DNA of 64,000 bases from Sporosarcina luteola (GTDB taxonomy: Bacteria; Bacillota; Bacilli; Bacillales_A; Planococcaceae). The notes under the pieces were generated by a model. That model saw only the letters and a list, made by a program, of their open reading frames with translations. It did not search any database and was not told the origin of the DNA. Shown here piece by piece: positions 9,941-17,241 of the stretch (positions are counted from its first letter, which is position 1; the number at the start of each line of letters is the position of its first letter). Location of the stretch: NCBI RefSeq assembly GCF_023715585.1, contig NZ_JAMBOK010000001.1, positions 1,860,001 through 1,924,000 of the forward strand. Reading direction: 5' to 3'. The translations under genes were made by a program, and so were the position numbers.

Positions 9941-10008
9941 TTAGCGTTCCTCCATCTTATATCTGTTTCAATAAAAAACCCTAAATTACCCTGTTAAAAC
10001 AATTTTTC

Positions 10009-10100
10009 CTTCTTAAACTAAACTGCCACGTTAGTTAAATAAGTTCGACAAAAAAAGCGTAAATCCTTTTGGACCAACGCTCCGTTAGTTACTCTATTTC
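10009..10100. repeat. E1 cassette junction, A half degenerate
   Basis: B: AACTAAACTGCCACGTTAGTTAAATAAG. The A half is worn (GGACCAACGCTCCGTTAGTTAC) and overlaps the stop codon of the next gene at 10089. Confidence 0.75.
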
Positions 10101-10481
10101 ATGGACAACTTCTATCTTAAATGCTTCCCAATTAAGATTGTGCTTACTTACCATATCTTGATATATATCTTTTATTTCTTCTTGTTTTTCATCAGTAATT
10201 ACTTCGTTATCTGGTACGATTACATAAATCCTAATATCATCCATTGCAAAAATCATTCCCATAGTTTGATATTTGTAACCTGCTTTACTCAATTCTTCCC
10301 CTACCGAGGAAAAGAATCCTCCCTCTTTAAAAAGAAAATCATTGAATTCAACTAATTCCTTTTGTTCATCCTCAGTTAAAATATGAGTTTCTCTGTCTGC
10401 TTTATATTCCTGTAAATTTAAAAATCCAAATGCTAACAAAAGGATAAGAATGCTTACGATGTAAGGAACAATTTTTTTCAT
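10089..10481 (-). CDS. Exported or membrane-anchored hypothetical protein, E1 cassette
   Basis: 130 residues: one N-terminal membrane segment (IVPYIVSILILLLAFGFLN) with no lipobox Cys, then a charged globular domain. Not recognised. The C-terminal residues are encoded within the worn half-site, so the repeat supplies coding sequence. Confidence 0.65.
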   Translation of the reverse strand: MKKIVPYIVSILILLLAFGFLNLQEYKADRETHILTEDEQKELVEFNDFLFKEGGFFSSVGEELSKAGYKYQTMGMIFAMDDIRIYVIVPDNEVITDEKQEEIKDIYQDMVSKHNLNWEAFKIEVVHEIE

Positions 10482-10535
10482 AGAACATCTCCTTTGGTTA
10501 AGAGTATGTTCGTTAAAATAGAAGAATAACCAACA

Positions 10536-10632
10536 CTTCTTGTTGAACTAACCTACTTCTTTAGTTAAATAAGTAAAAAGAGCCATCTAAGCAACAGATC
10601 TTGAAGAGTAAAGCTACCCGTTAGCTCAATAA
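10536..10632. repeat. E1 cassette junction (B-linker-A palindrome)
   Basis: B: TTGAACTAACCTACTTCTTTAGTT; linker GAGCCATCTAAGCAACAG; A: AGTAAAGCTACCCGTTAGCTC. Confidence 0.82.
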
Positions 10633-10634
10633 AT

Positions 10635-10998
10635 TTATTGAAATTCAAAGTCTGTATGAATGTAATAATCTCCATAAAGAGTTCTGCTAGATTCTTTAAA
10701 AAATGCTATTTTTACTTCATTTTCACCTATTAGTGTAATCATCCCTTCTGGAGGATTTTCAAACTCTATTTCTTGTGCACTCTCTCTTACTAGTATTTAT
10801 ATCTTTAATAATTTTTTCTATCTTTGATTTGTCGTTAGATTCTAAGACCATAACTCCATCTATTGTTACTTGAACAGAATTATAATCACCATTATTCAGT
10901 TTGTAGTTTTTAATAAAATCACTATTGGTGCTGCTGTTTGCACAACCTATAACAAATAAACTAAGACTTAACAGTGTAAAAATAATCAATCGTTTCAT
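10635..10998 (-). pseudogene. Frameshifted lipoprotein cassette gene
   Basis: N-terminal frame (from ATG 10998) gives a lipoprotein with lipobox FVIGCA and stops at 10759 after a sudden run of basic residues. In a neighbouring frame the reading continues as SAQEIEFENPPEGMITLIG and ends ...YYIHTDFEFQ at 10635, right at half-site A, where every other cassette gene ends. The simplest reading is one frameshift near 10775-10800 in a once ~120-residue lipoprotein. Sequencing error is possible. Confidence 0.7.
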
Positions 10999-11058
10999 AT
11001 AAAGGCATCCCTCTTTCCTTTTTCAATTAGTCGTTAGTTGCTGTTATTCGTTACAAGG

Positions 11059-11096
11059 TTGTTATTCAACTAAACTGCTGCGTTAGTTGAAAATCA
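11059..11096. repeat. E1 half-site B only
   Basis: TTCAACTAAACTGCTGC then GTTAGTTGAA: a near-perfect hairpin. No A half-site before the next stop codon. Confidence 0.82.
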
Positions 11097-11097
11097 A

Positions 11098-11511
11098 TTA
11101 ACGACTTAATCCATTTACCATATTTTGTATTTTACTGTCAATTTCACTATTTAGTTCATCTTCATACGCATAAAACAGCAATACATTATTCACCTCATAC
11201 ACTTTATATCCGACCGTATCCATACTTGCTGTTTTTTCACGCCAATCTTCCAAACCCTTTTCTCGTTCGTCACTTGAATCATAGATATAAACTAATAGCT
11301 CTTTTCCATCTAATTCATAAGCAGAAGGTCTAATTCCATTAAGTTTCATACCAAAAATATGATTCCGCATAACTTTGCTATTTTTTAGTGACAATTGCTG
11401 TTCTTCAAACGAAGTTAGCACTTCTTCCAGTGTAATTGCATTGGGATCATTTACTTGGCAAGCGGTTAAGAAGAAGACCAGTAACATAAGAATGAAAGCT
11501 AATCTTTTCAA
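11098..11511 (-). CDS. Small lipoprotein, E1 cassette
   Basis: 137 residues, leader with lipobox FLTACQ (Cys ~18), then a mixed domain containing LLVYIYDSSDEREKGLEDW and VNNVLLFYAYEDE. Not recognised beyond a surface-attached lipoprotein. RBS GGAGGCG before the ATG. Stop codon abuts the half-site. Confidence 0.75.
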   Translation of the reverse strand: MKRLAFILMLLVFFLTACQVNDPNAITLEEVLTSFEEQQLSLKNSKVMRNHIFGMKLNGIRPSAYELDGKELLVYIYDSSDEREKGLEDWREKTASMDTVGYKVYEVNNVLLFYAYEDELNSEIDSKIQNMVNGLSR

Positions 11512-11562
11512 TAAATCGCCTCCTTGAAATGTTAGACGTGAAGATAATTTATATGTTTCAAT

Positions 11563-11650
11563 TACTTCTTAAACAAACCTGCCTCTTTAGTTCAATAAGA
11601 AAAAAGGCTTTACTCCTTCTTGAAGTAAAGCACCCGTTAGTTTAAGAAAA
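11563..11650. repeat. E1 cassette junction (B-linker-A palindrome)
   Basis: B: AACAAACCTGCCTCTTTAGTTC; linker GGCTTTACTCC; A: TTGAAGTAAAGCACCC then GTTAGTTTAAG. Confidence 0.85.
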
Positions 11651-11671
11651 AATCCTATCTAGTTAAAAGTT

Positions 11672-12049
11672 TTATTCTTGCCATAATTCAAATATAACAA
11701 CTTTAAGAAACTTTCCTTCTTTGACTTTGATAGCTATTGCTTCCTTTTCATTAATATCGGTTATCTCATAATACTTTGTTCCTTCTTGATATTTATTTGA
11801 GAAATTCCCACTTGTGTCAGAACTTTCTTGGTGAGAATAGAAAGTAACCTCGCCAATTTCAGCACCTATTTCCTCTTCATTAACTTCCTCTTCTGTAACA
11901 ACGTAAGATTCATTTTCCCATTTAACGAATTCAGTTACCCAGCTTGCACTAGAAACAGTTTGTATTTCATTCTCTGATTTTCCATCATCTAAAGAACAAC
12001 CTGTTAATATAACAACTCCAAGAACTATTACCAGTAAAATCCTTTGCAT
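11672..12049 (-). CDS. Small lipoprotein, E1 cassette
   Basis: 125 residues with lipobox VILTGC (Cys 18). Acidic mature domain; no family recognised. RBS GGAGGTG before ATG 12049. Stop codon about 20 bp from half-site A. Confidence 0.75.
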   Translation of the reverse strand: MQRILLVIVLGVVILTGCSLDDGKSENEIQTVSSASWVTEFVKWENESYVVTEEEVNEEEIGAEIGEVTFYSHQESSDTSGNFSNKYQEGTKYYEITDINEKEAIAIKVKEGKFLKVVIFELWQE

Positions 12050-12066
12050 AGGTACACCTCCGATAA

Positions 12067-12153
12067 CTTAAACATTCCTAGTCTGCTACGTTAGTTCAAT
12101 AAGAAATAAGCCTTTACACCTTCCTGAAGTAAAGCACCCGTTAGTTGAAGAAG
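12067..12153. repeat. E1 cassette junction (B-linker-A palindrome)
   Basis: B (worn at the left): CCTAGTCTGCTACGTTAGTTC; A: TGAAGTAAAGCACCC then GTTAGTTGAAG. Confidence 0.83.
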
Positions 12154-12183
12154 GATTTACAAGTAGGGACATCCTACTAATAA

Positions 12184-12609
12184 CTATTTCTCTAATGACT
12201 CTTCGTACTTCTTATGTTCTTCCCTAACAAAGACAATAGCCTTTTCAACAGTTAACATATTTTCCTTGTGCCAATTCCCACCCATTTCTCTTACCAACGG
12301 GTGAACCATTCCGATTTTGCTAAAAGTTGCAACATAATCAAGCAATACATTTATTACGCTATCTGTTAATCCCAATAACTGCAAAGCCTTAACAAGCTTT
12401 ATATCATCCTCGGTAACAGTACCGTAGCGTTCTTTAATAAAATCAAAAGGTTTTGTAGATTTCACCTTATTAATATACCATTCATCGGGTTTAGCTTTAT
12501 TTTGTCGTTCGTTCCATTCCTTTATTGTTATTCTATTTATTTCCTTAAAACGTTCTTCTGGTGTCTGACCGTTGACTACTTTTTTGAAACGTTTTTTGTC
12601 TTTCATCAT
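12184..12609 (-). CDS. DnaD/DnaB_2-domain protein, E1 cassette
   Basis: About 141 residues. The C-terminal ~70 residues fit the DnaB_2/DnaD helical domain of Gram-positive primosome and phage replication proteins: GLTDSVINVLLDYV, then VREMGGNWHKENMLTVEKAIVFVREEHK. The N-terminal half is basic. In DnaD this domain binds DNA; an orphan copy in a cassette has no obvious partner here. ATG 12609 is chosen because AAGGGTG lies 6 nt upstream and covers the GTG at 12618. Confidence 0.65.
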   Translation of the reverse strand: MMKDKKRFKKVVNGQTPEERFKEINRITIKEWNERQNKAKPDEWYINKVKSTKPFDFIKERYGTVTEDDIKLVKALQLLGLTDSVINVLLDYVATFSKIGMVHPLVREMGGNWHKENMLTVEKAIVFVREEHKKYEESLEK

Positions 12610-12678
12610 ACTTTTCACCCTTAATGTTAGTTTTTAATAAATGATATTCGATACAGTTTTCATCTTTCCCTTTTAAAT

Positions 12679-12778
12679 TCTTATTGAACTAAACTGCTGC
12701 GTTAGTTGAATACGAACATTGAGCTGTCTTAGTAGCCCAATGTTCTTCAAGTAAAGCACCCGTTAGTGTAATAAGAAG
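12679..12778. repeat. E1 cassette junction, best full-length palindrome
   Basis: B: TTGAACTAAACTGCTGC + GTTAGTTGAA; linker with its own inverted repeat GAACATTGAGCT...AGCCCAATGTTC; A: CAAGTAAAGCACCC + GTTAGTG. The whole 100 bp aligns with its own reverse complement over nearly its full length. Confidence 0.9.
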
Positions 12779-12790
12779 TAAGAAAAAAGT

Positions 12791-13240
12791 CTAACTATTC
12801 AATTTATTATTTATTTGTTGCAAATGGTGAATATCATGTTTTATAAAGATTTTTATAAAACTTTCACCTGAGAACTGTCGTTTGCCTTTTCCTATTGTAA
12901 ATCTAACATCTTCTTCTACTTTTGAAATACTATCAATAAGTTCCTTTCGTGTTTCTATGAAAGCATTTATAATAGATTCTACTGTGTTGTCACTTAGATA
13001 TGATATTGCTTCCTTATTATGTTGATCGTGGTTTGGAAACTGTGGCAAATTTACTCCGTTAGCCATTACTGGAACCATTTTTTCAAGATTATACTTATCC
13101 CAATAATATAAATGTCCTACAATTTCTCTAATTGACCATTTTCCTTTACTAATCGGTTCAGTTAACTTAGATTCTTGTACTTCTTTTAATTTCTTAATGG
13201 CATCAATTGTTTCTTCAAATCCCTCTAGTATTTTCTTCAT
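12791..13240 (-). CDS. DinB-like (DinB superfamily) protein, E1 cassette
   Basis: 149-residue four-helix-bundle protein of the DinB/YfiT superfamily of metal-dependent thiol S-transferases. The three metal-ligand positions are visible: His in EIVGHLYYWDK (~residue 44) and the C-terminal pair in KHDIHHLQQI. Helix 1 carries WSIREIVGHL, the usual signature. Substrate unknown (bacillithiol-dependent chemistry is typical for Bacillota members). RBS GGGGGGAG before ATG 13240. Confidence 0.85.
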   Translation of the reverse strand: MKKILEGFEETIDAIKKLKEVQESKLTEPISKGKWSIREIVGHLYYWDKYNLEKMVPVMANGVNLPQFPNHDQHNKEAISYLSDNTVESIINAFIETRKELIDSISKVEEDVRFTIGKGKRQFSGESFIKIFIKHDIHHLQQINNKLNS

Positions 13241-13330
13241 ATTGCTCCCCCCTATCCAAATATTATGTATTTAAAATATACACTAACGAACGAAAAAAGT
13301 GAACGTATGTTCTTTTTCTTTTGTTTAAAT

Positions 13331-13370
13331 TCTTGCTGTTCAACTAAACTGCTGCGTTAGTTGAACAAGA
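13331..13370. repeat. E1 half-site B only
   Basis: CTTGCTGTTCAACTAAACTG then CTGCGTTAGTTGAACAAG: the most symmetric hairpin in the array. Confidence 0.85.
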
Positions 13371-13374
13371 AATC

Positions 13375-13716
13375 TTATTCTTTTACTTCAATTTTTATTG
13401 CTCCAGCTTGACCAGGATAGGATGCTGCAATATTAACTTCAAACCATATTTCTACCTTGTTACCTACCCGTAAGTTGCTTATATCATCATTACTAAAATA
13501 AATGAGCGAAATTCATTCTTCGTTCAATTCTGAAATTGATTTATCTTTAATTGCTTCGTATTTTTCTGATGTAATATCCTCCGCAACCAATATTCTGCTT
13601 TCTTCGATCTCGATAATATAACCTTCTGTTTGTTCTTTTGTAGTTGTTTTACTTATTTCAGAACACCCGACTAATGCAAAACAAAATACAATCAATAAAC
13701 TAAAAGTCTTTTTCAA
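13375..13716 (-). pseudogene. DUF3221 lipoprotein with in-frame stop
   Basis: Lipoprotein leader (FCFALVGCSE) followed by GYIIEIEESRILVAED, the start of the DUF3221 (YobA-like) domain. TGA at 13513-13515 cuts it, but the same frame continues as ISLIYFSNDDISNLRVGNKV, VEIWFEVNIAASYPGQAGA and IKIEVKE to TAA at 13375, beside the half-site. DVxVGxxVxVW and SYPGQ are DUF3221 hallmarks, so this is one gene with a nonsense codon at about residue 68. TTG 13716 has AGAGGTG upstream. Two intact DUF3221 proteins lie at 38-41 kb. Confidence 0.8.
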
Positions 13717-13770
13717 CCCTAACACCTCTTTTCATAATAAGTCGTTAATTTCTGGTTAAAGTTTCATTTT

Positions 13771-13806
13771 TAGTTATTGAACTAACCTGCCTCGTTAGTT
13801 TAATAT
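13771..13806. repeat. E1 half-site B only, overlapping a stop codon
   Basis: TTATTGAACTAACCTGCC then TCGTTAGTTTAAT; the TTA at 13800-ish region supplies the end of the neighbouring reading frame (stop at 13795-13803 area lies inside the repeat). Confidence 0.75.
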
Positions 13807-14643
13807 TGCAGCCGAAAGATTAGAAACATCTAGTCCTGTAACGCTTTGAAAGCCTACTTCAAAATCGCCTTTCATTTGAGTTTGAAATAGTATTTTGTTG
13901 ATAACATCGCTACCATACTCATTAATTAGGAATTGTATGGCTAAATTGGATTGTAAGTATATATCGTACAAAGGGTCTGTTCGATAGTTATTCCATTGCT
14001 CATGTGTCGTTAATTCATTTAAAGGCACTATTTTAGATAATGTGTTCGGGGCTTCCATACCATTCATGCCAATATATTCAGCAATTCCTTCCGAAAACCA
14101 GAGAGGTATATCGCTATAATTAATTTCCAATTCAGATAGTTTCTGAGTAAATACATAATGCGTATATTCATGCATAACATTTTTATTGAATAACCAGACA
14201 GTTGGTCCTACATTTTTAATAAGACCTTCTCTATTTTCTGGTAATACTCCGAACATATTCATGCTTGGCGAATTAAATCCAATAGCATATTCTAAACCAG
14301 AAAAACTCTCTATTTCATGATTATTTTTAAATATAACTACATCATAAGGTTTATTATAACTACCAATAATTTTTTGATTTAACTTAATTCCATGATTAAG
14401 AGCATTTTTGGTTGCAAGTAATAACTCTTTATCCGATTCTAAATAATGTATTGTTAAATGCTCAAAACTTATGTGATTATATCCTTCTAATAATTCCTCT
14501 TTTCTATCTTCATCTATCTTTTCTAAATCTATAAATGATGATAATAGTTGAGGGATGTTTTCTTTATACTTATCTACCCCTACTTTGATCACAAATAGAA
14601 CGACAATTAATAATACTAATATAAAGAATGTTTTTTTTGACAA
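13795..14643 (-). CDS. Membrane-anchored zinc metallopeptidase-like protein (HExxH)
   Basis: 282 residues. One N-terminal membrane segment, then an extracytoplasmic domain with MHEYTHYVF (HExxH with ~20-residue spacing to LWFSEGIAEYIG, the second Glu region), a gluzincin-like pattern of the peptidase MA family. Residues 90-120 hold PYDVVIFKNNHEIESFSG, also seen in MA-family proteins. Target unknown. TTG 14643 has AAAGGAG 10 nt upstream. The largest gene in E1; its stop falls inside the repeat. Confidence 0.75.
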   Translation of the reverse strand: MSKKTFFILVLLIVVLFVIKVGVDKYKENIPQLLSSFIDLEKIDEDRKEELLEGYNHISFEHLTIHYLESDKELLLATKNALNHGIKLNQKIIGSYNKPYDVVIFKNNHEIESFSGLEYAIGFNSPSMNMFGVLPENREGLIKNVGPTVWLFNKNVMHEYTHYVFTQKLSELEINYSDIPLWFSEGIAEYIGMNGMEAPNTLSKIVPLNELTTHEQWNNYRTDPLYDIYLQSNLAIQFLINEYGSDVINKILFQTQMKGDFEVGFQSVTGLDVSNLSAAILN

Positions 14644-14750
14644 AATATATCCACTCCTTTCGTATATTATTAGTAAAGATGCCGTAATATCCTTTCTGAA
14701 GAACTTCTCTTATATTAACTAATTCATAGTCCTACCGAATAAACCATTCT

Positions 14751-14849
14751 CCTTATTCAACTAAACTGCACCGTTAGTTAAAGAAGATAAAAGATCCGTC
14801 TAAGCAGCTCTATAATCTTCAACTCAAGTACCCCTTAGTTGAAGAAGAA
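14751..14849. repeat. E1 cassette junction (B-linker-A palindrome)
   Basis: B: TTCAACTAAACTGCACC + GTTAGTTAAAG; linker GATCCGTCTAAGCAGCTC; A: CAACTCAAGTACCCCTTAGTTGAAG. Confidence 0.85.
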
Positions 14850-14862
14850 TGTAATAGTAAGC

Positions 14863-15372
14863 CTACTCTAATTCACCTATCAACCAAATTTCTCTCTTAT
14901 AAATTTCCCCATCTTCATCGGTTATTTCTTCTTTAAACCCCAAGACTTTCATATCTTTGGGGATATTTATTCTCCATTCACTCTCAATATTTCTTTCTTT
15001 GGACAGGGGAATCCACTTTTGAAATTCATCATTTCTATTAAAAAACCCCTTGAAGTGAGAATCACCAGCAAACACTATAATTTGAGAATCAAACAGAGCT
15101 TGAAAACTAATAAAAACAACCACTCGACACTTTTCAGGAGTAGTTGGTTTGATTTCAATTAAATGGTTAGCACGTTCTAATAAAGTTTGAACACTAAGTC
15201 TCTTAATTCCAAAAGGAGTCCTATCGGAATCAATAAAATCCTGGGCGACCGGTAAATGAAGATGCCAAAATCCATTATAAAAATCCAAAGGAAAATCCGA
15301 AGTTTCCTCCCGGATTCGCTTTATCATATTTCTTGTTTTTCGCTTTAAGCCCCTTAACTTCTTATTACGCAT
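14863..15372 (-). CDS. DUF3916-like protein, first E1 cassette
   Basis: 169 residues, basic N terminus (KLRGLKRKTRNMIKRI) then FPLDFYNGFWHLHLPVAQDFID, VVVFISFQALFDSQIIVFAG and the FKGFFNRNDEFQKWIPL motif. I recall this pattern from DUF3916 proteins of Bacilli (from memory; needs a profile search). Function unknown. Closest gene to the array promoter, so by analogy with integrons it would be best expressed and latest acquired. Confidence 0.7.
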   Translation of the reverse strand: MRNKKLRGLKRKTRNMIKRIREETSDFPLDFYNGFWHLHLPVAQDFIDSDRTPFGIKRLSVQTLLERANHLIEIKPTTPEKCRVVVFISFQALFDSQIIVFAGDSHFKGFFNRNDEFQKWIPLSKERNIESEWRINIPKDMKVLGFKEEITDEDGEIYKREIWLIGELE

Positions 15373-15410
15373 TTTTCTCTCCTATCTAATTCCGAATCAA
15401 TTTAACCTTT

Positions 15411-15450
15411 TCTTGTTGAATACAACTACCTACCGCTTTGTTTAAGATCA
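15411..15450. repeat. E1 half-site B at promoter end (degenerate)
   Basis: TTGTTGAATACAACTACC then TACCGCTTTGTTTAAGATC; recognisable by comparison with E2 36545-36582, which has the canonical form in the same place. Confidence 0.6.
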
Positions 15451-15464
15451 CTATTTCGCAATCT

Positions 15465-15510
15465 TTAGTATATTTTATCATAGATTTCTGCTCTTCCTTC
15501 TATATTACGG
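15465..15510 (-). promoter_or_regulatory. Conserved E1 array promoter (extended -10)
   Basis: Minus strand: TGATAAAAT (extended -10, hexamer 15477-15472) inside a block CTATGATAAAATATACTAAAG that is nearly identical in E2 (36604-36612). The -35 is weak. Its conservation in two arrays with different genes supports a common array promoter. Confidence 0.6.
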
Positions 15511-15615
15511 AATTAACAAAGGCATAAACTTATACGCTGTTACCAATTCCTGTGTCAATCGTGGTACCGATTTATCAATATATAGCATCTATATGTTGAT
15601 GCAATAACAAAAATA

Positions 15616-15646
15616 GGGACACCAATTCATATGTGAATTGTGTCCC
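15616..15646. terminator. Conserved hairpin at E1 upstream end
   Basis: GGGACACCAATTCA / TGAATTGTGTCCC hairpin; on the minus strand it is followed by TATTTTTG, so it should end transcription from the AraC-type gene before the array promoter. The same hairpin sits at 36698-36728 in E2. Confidence 0.8.
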
Positions 15647-15666
15647 CGTATACTGTGATTTTTATT

Positions 15667-15696
15667 GTTTTCTCCCCGGCAACCGAACCCGTTAAC
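15667..15696 (-). repeat. E1 outer inverted repeat, right
   Basis: Reverse complement reads GTTAACGGGTTCGGTTG then CCGGGGAGAAAAC; pairs with 7705-7735 and closely matches E2 36749-36780. It ends 32 bp from the stop of the AraC-type gene. Confidence 0.75.
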
Positions 15697-15728
15697 CTTT
15701 CTTCACTGCTGTTTATTTCACTCTACGT

Positions 15729-17156
15729 CTACCTCATCCTAAACTGATACGGCGTCATTCCCGTCTCCTCTTTAAACCGTCTGCTGAAGTACGTTGAATG
15801 GGTGAAGCCTGCAGACTTCGAAACTTCGGCAATCGGCAAATCAGTCTCTTTCAACAGGCGCTTCGCCTCTTCTATACGGGTTCTCAACAACGCCACGCTG
15901 AATGTCTCGCCCGCTTCCCCTGCATATTTCCTGCTCAACGTACTTTTATGAATTCTCAACTCTTCCGCACATGCCTCCAAGTTCCACGAAGTGTCCCAAT
16001 AATTTGCCGCAATCCGTTCCTGCACTTTGTCGGCTAGCGAACTTTTGCCTTCCGCGATGACTTCAGTATTTTGGAGCAACTCCGCAATGAAGGTAAGGAA
16101 AGTCCGGATGATATGGTACATGACCGGCTCACGGATAACCGTTTCGAACAATGCACGGTACGCCTGCTCCACTGCCTGCGACTTCAATGATTTCGAGGTC
16201 ATATACCGGCGGATTTGCGCGAGAATGCTCGTCAGCCGGACGCGGACCATTTCCGGGTCCGGAAATGGGGATTCAAGTGTGAGGAAATCCTGTTCCATCC
16301 ACTCCCGGATCTCCGACACTTGCCGTTTCTCTAACATCTCCACCCATTTCCGCTGCTCGATCGGTGATAAAAACGGATCCATGTCCCGCCAATGAAGGTT
16401 ATCCTGCTCAATCGTCAAAATATCATAGCCATCATAGAAAATCCGCTCATGAAACTTGCGCATTTTCTTATAAAGCGCCCTGTAAGTCCGATTCTGGCTT
16501 TCAACCGCATGCAAATAAATCGTCAACAATGCGTCCGATTGGCGTTTCCATTGCGCAAAAAAGATTGAATAAGCATCTTGCAGGTCCTGCACGTCTTTTA
16601 ATTGATGGACGACGAGCACAAAATCAGAAAACGGGAAGATGTCATAAGCGGTCGGAAAATCATGCAATTCGAGTTCGCGGACGAGATGGTCGAGCTCCTC
16701 CGCCCGCGATGGCGCGATTAAACTGAATAGCACTGGGGTTTCCGCCTTCGTTTCCCCGATGAGGAAATCCTCGTATGTAACGACTGCCTCCCGCTGTAGG
16801 ACGGGGCCTTTCAGCTGTGCCCTTTCATTGCGCCAACGGAAGCGAATTTGCTGGACTTGTTTGACGAGCCGATCTGGTTGGAACGGCCTAAATAAAATAT
16901 CTTCCGCTTTCAGGGAGAGCGCTTTGTAGACTGACTGGAATGTCCTTTCGGAGGAAATTCCGAGCCAGATGGCGTGGGGCGGCAGTTCGAATTCCGCTGT
17001 CATGATGTAGTTCATGTCGATAATGTAGAGATACACATCCGTTGAAACGTCCGCTCCCTCTGCAATTTCGACTTCCACATCATTCCACTGGGACGTTAGC
17101 AGCCATTTCAGCCCTTGTGCTTCGAGGGAGTCTTTGATGAGCAGTCGTATTTTCAT
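15729..17156 (-). CDS. AraC-family regulator with pseudo-receiver N terminus
   Basis: 475 residues. The N-terminal ~120 residues look like a response-regulator-type domain (DVYLYIIDMNYI, SLKAEDILFRPFQPDRLVKQVQQI) without a clear acidic phosphorylation triad. The middle ~250 residues are unassigned; the C-terminal ~100 are a double AraC helix-turn-helix ending IAEVSKSAGFTHSTYFSRRF and KEETGMTPYQFR. ATG 17156 has AGGTGAT upstream; ATG 17192 has none. Divergent from hutG, so a role in histidine use is a reasonable guess. Confidence 0.85.
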   Translation of the reverse strand: MKIRLLIKDSLEAQGLKWLLTSQWNDVEVEIAEGADVSTDVYLYIIDMNYIMTAEFELPPHAIWLGISSERTFQSVYKALSLKAEDILFRPFQPDRLVKQVQQIRFRWRNERAQLKGPVLQREAVVTYEDFLIGETKAETPVLFSLIAPSRAEELDHLVRELELHDFPTAYDIFPFSDFVLVVHQLKDVQDLQDAYSIFFAQWKRQSDALLTIYLHAVESQNRTYRALYKKMRKFHERIFYDGYDILTIEQDNLHWRDMDPFLSPIEQRKWVEMLEKRQVSEIREWMEQDFLTLESPFPDPEMVRVRLTSILAQIRRYMTSKSLKSQAVEQAYRALFETVIREPVMYHIIRTFLTFIAELLQNTEVIAEGKSSLADKVQERIAANYWDTSWNLEACAEELRIHKSTLSRKYAGEAGETFSVALLRTRIEEAKRLLKETDLPIAEVSKSAGFTHSTYFSRRFKEETGMTPYQFRMR

Positions 17157-17241
17157 GCGATCACCTATTTTCGGGATTTGATTTATTGCCATCTAGCTTT
17201 ATACTGATGGCAAGAAGTCTTTCATTTCAGAAAGGATGATT

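Larger units (their letters stand above)
7705..15696. mobile_element. Cassette-array element E1
   Basis: An ~8-kb AT-rich block with 13 small genes, all on the minus strand, joined by repeat half-sites. Outer inverted repeats: 7705-7735 and 15667-15696 (reverse complement), about 25 of 30 bases alike, core TAACGGGTTC.GTTG. Upstream (right) end: hairpin 15616-15646, promoter near 15472, then the first half-site. Downstream (left) end: hairpin terminator 7801-7824. The same plan recurs in E2. No recombinase, transposase or relaxase is inside. The integron-like reading is inference; the repeats and order are seen directly. Confidence 0.8.

Noticed and set aside
7845..15450. Cassette half-sites as simple rho-independent terminators
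   Set aside because: The hairpins lack the T-run and appear paired with a defined linker and in both orders; real terminators with T-runs exist only at the array ends.
7705..15696. IS element or composite transposon
   Set aside because: No transposase or fragment of one was found between the outer repeats, and no clear target-site duplication flanks them.
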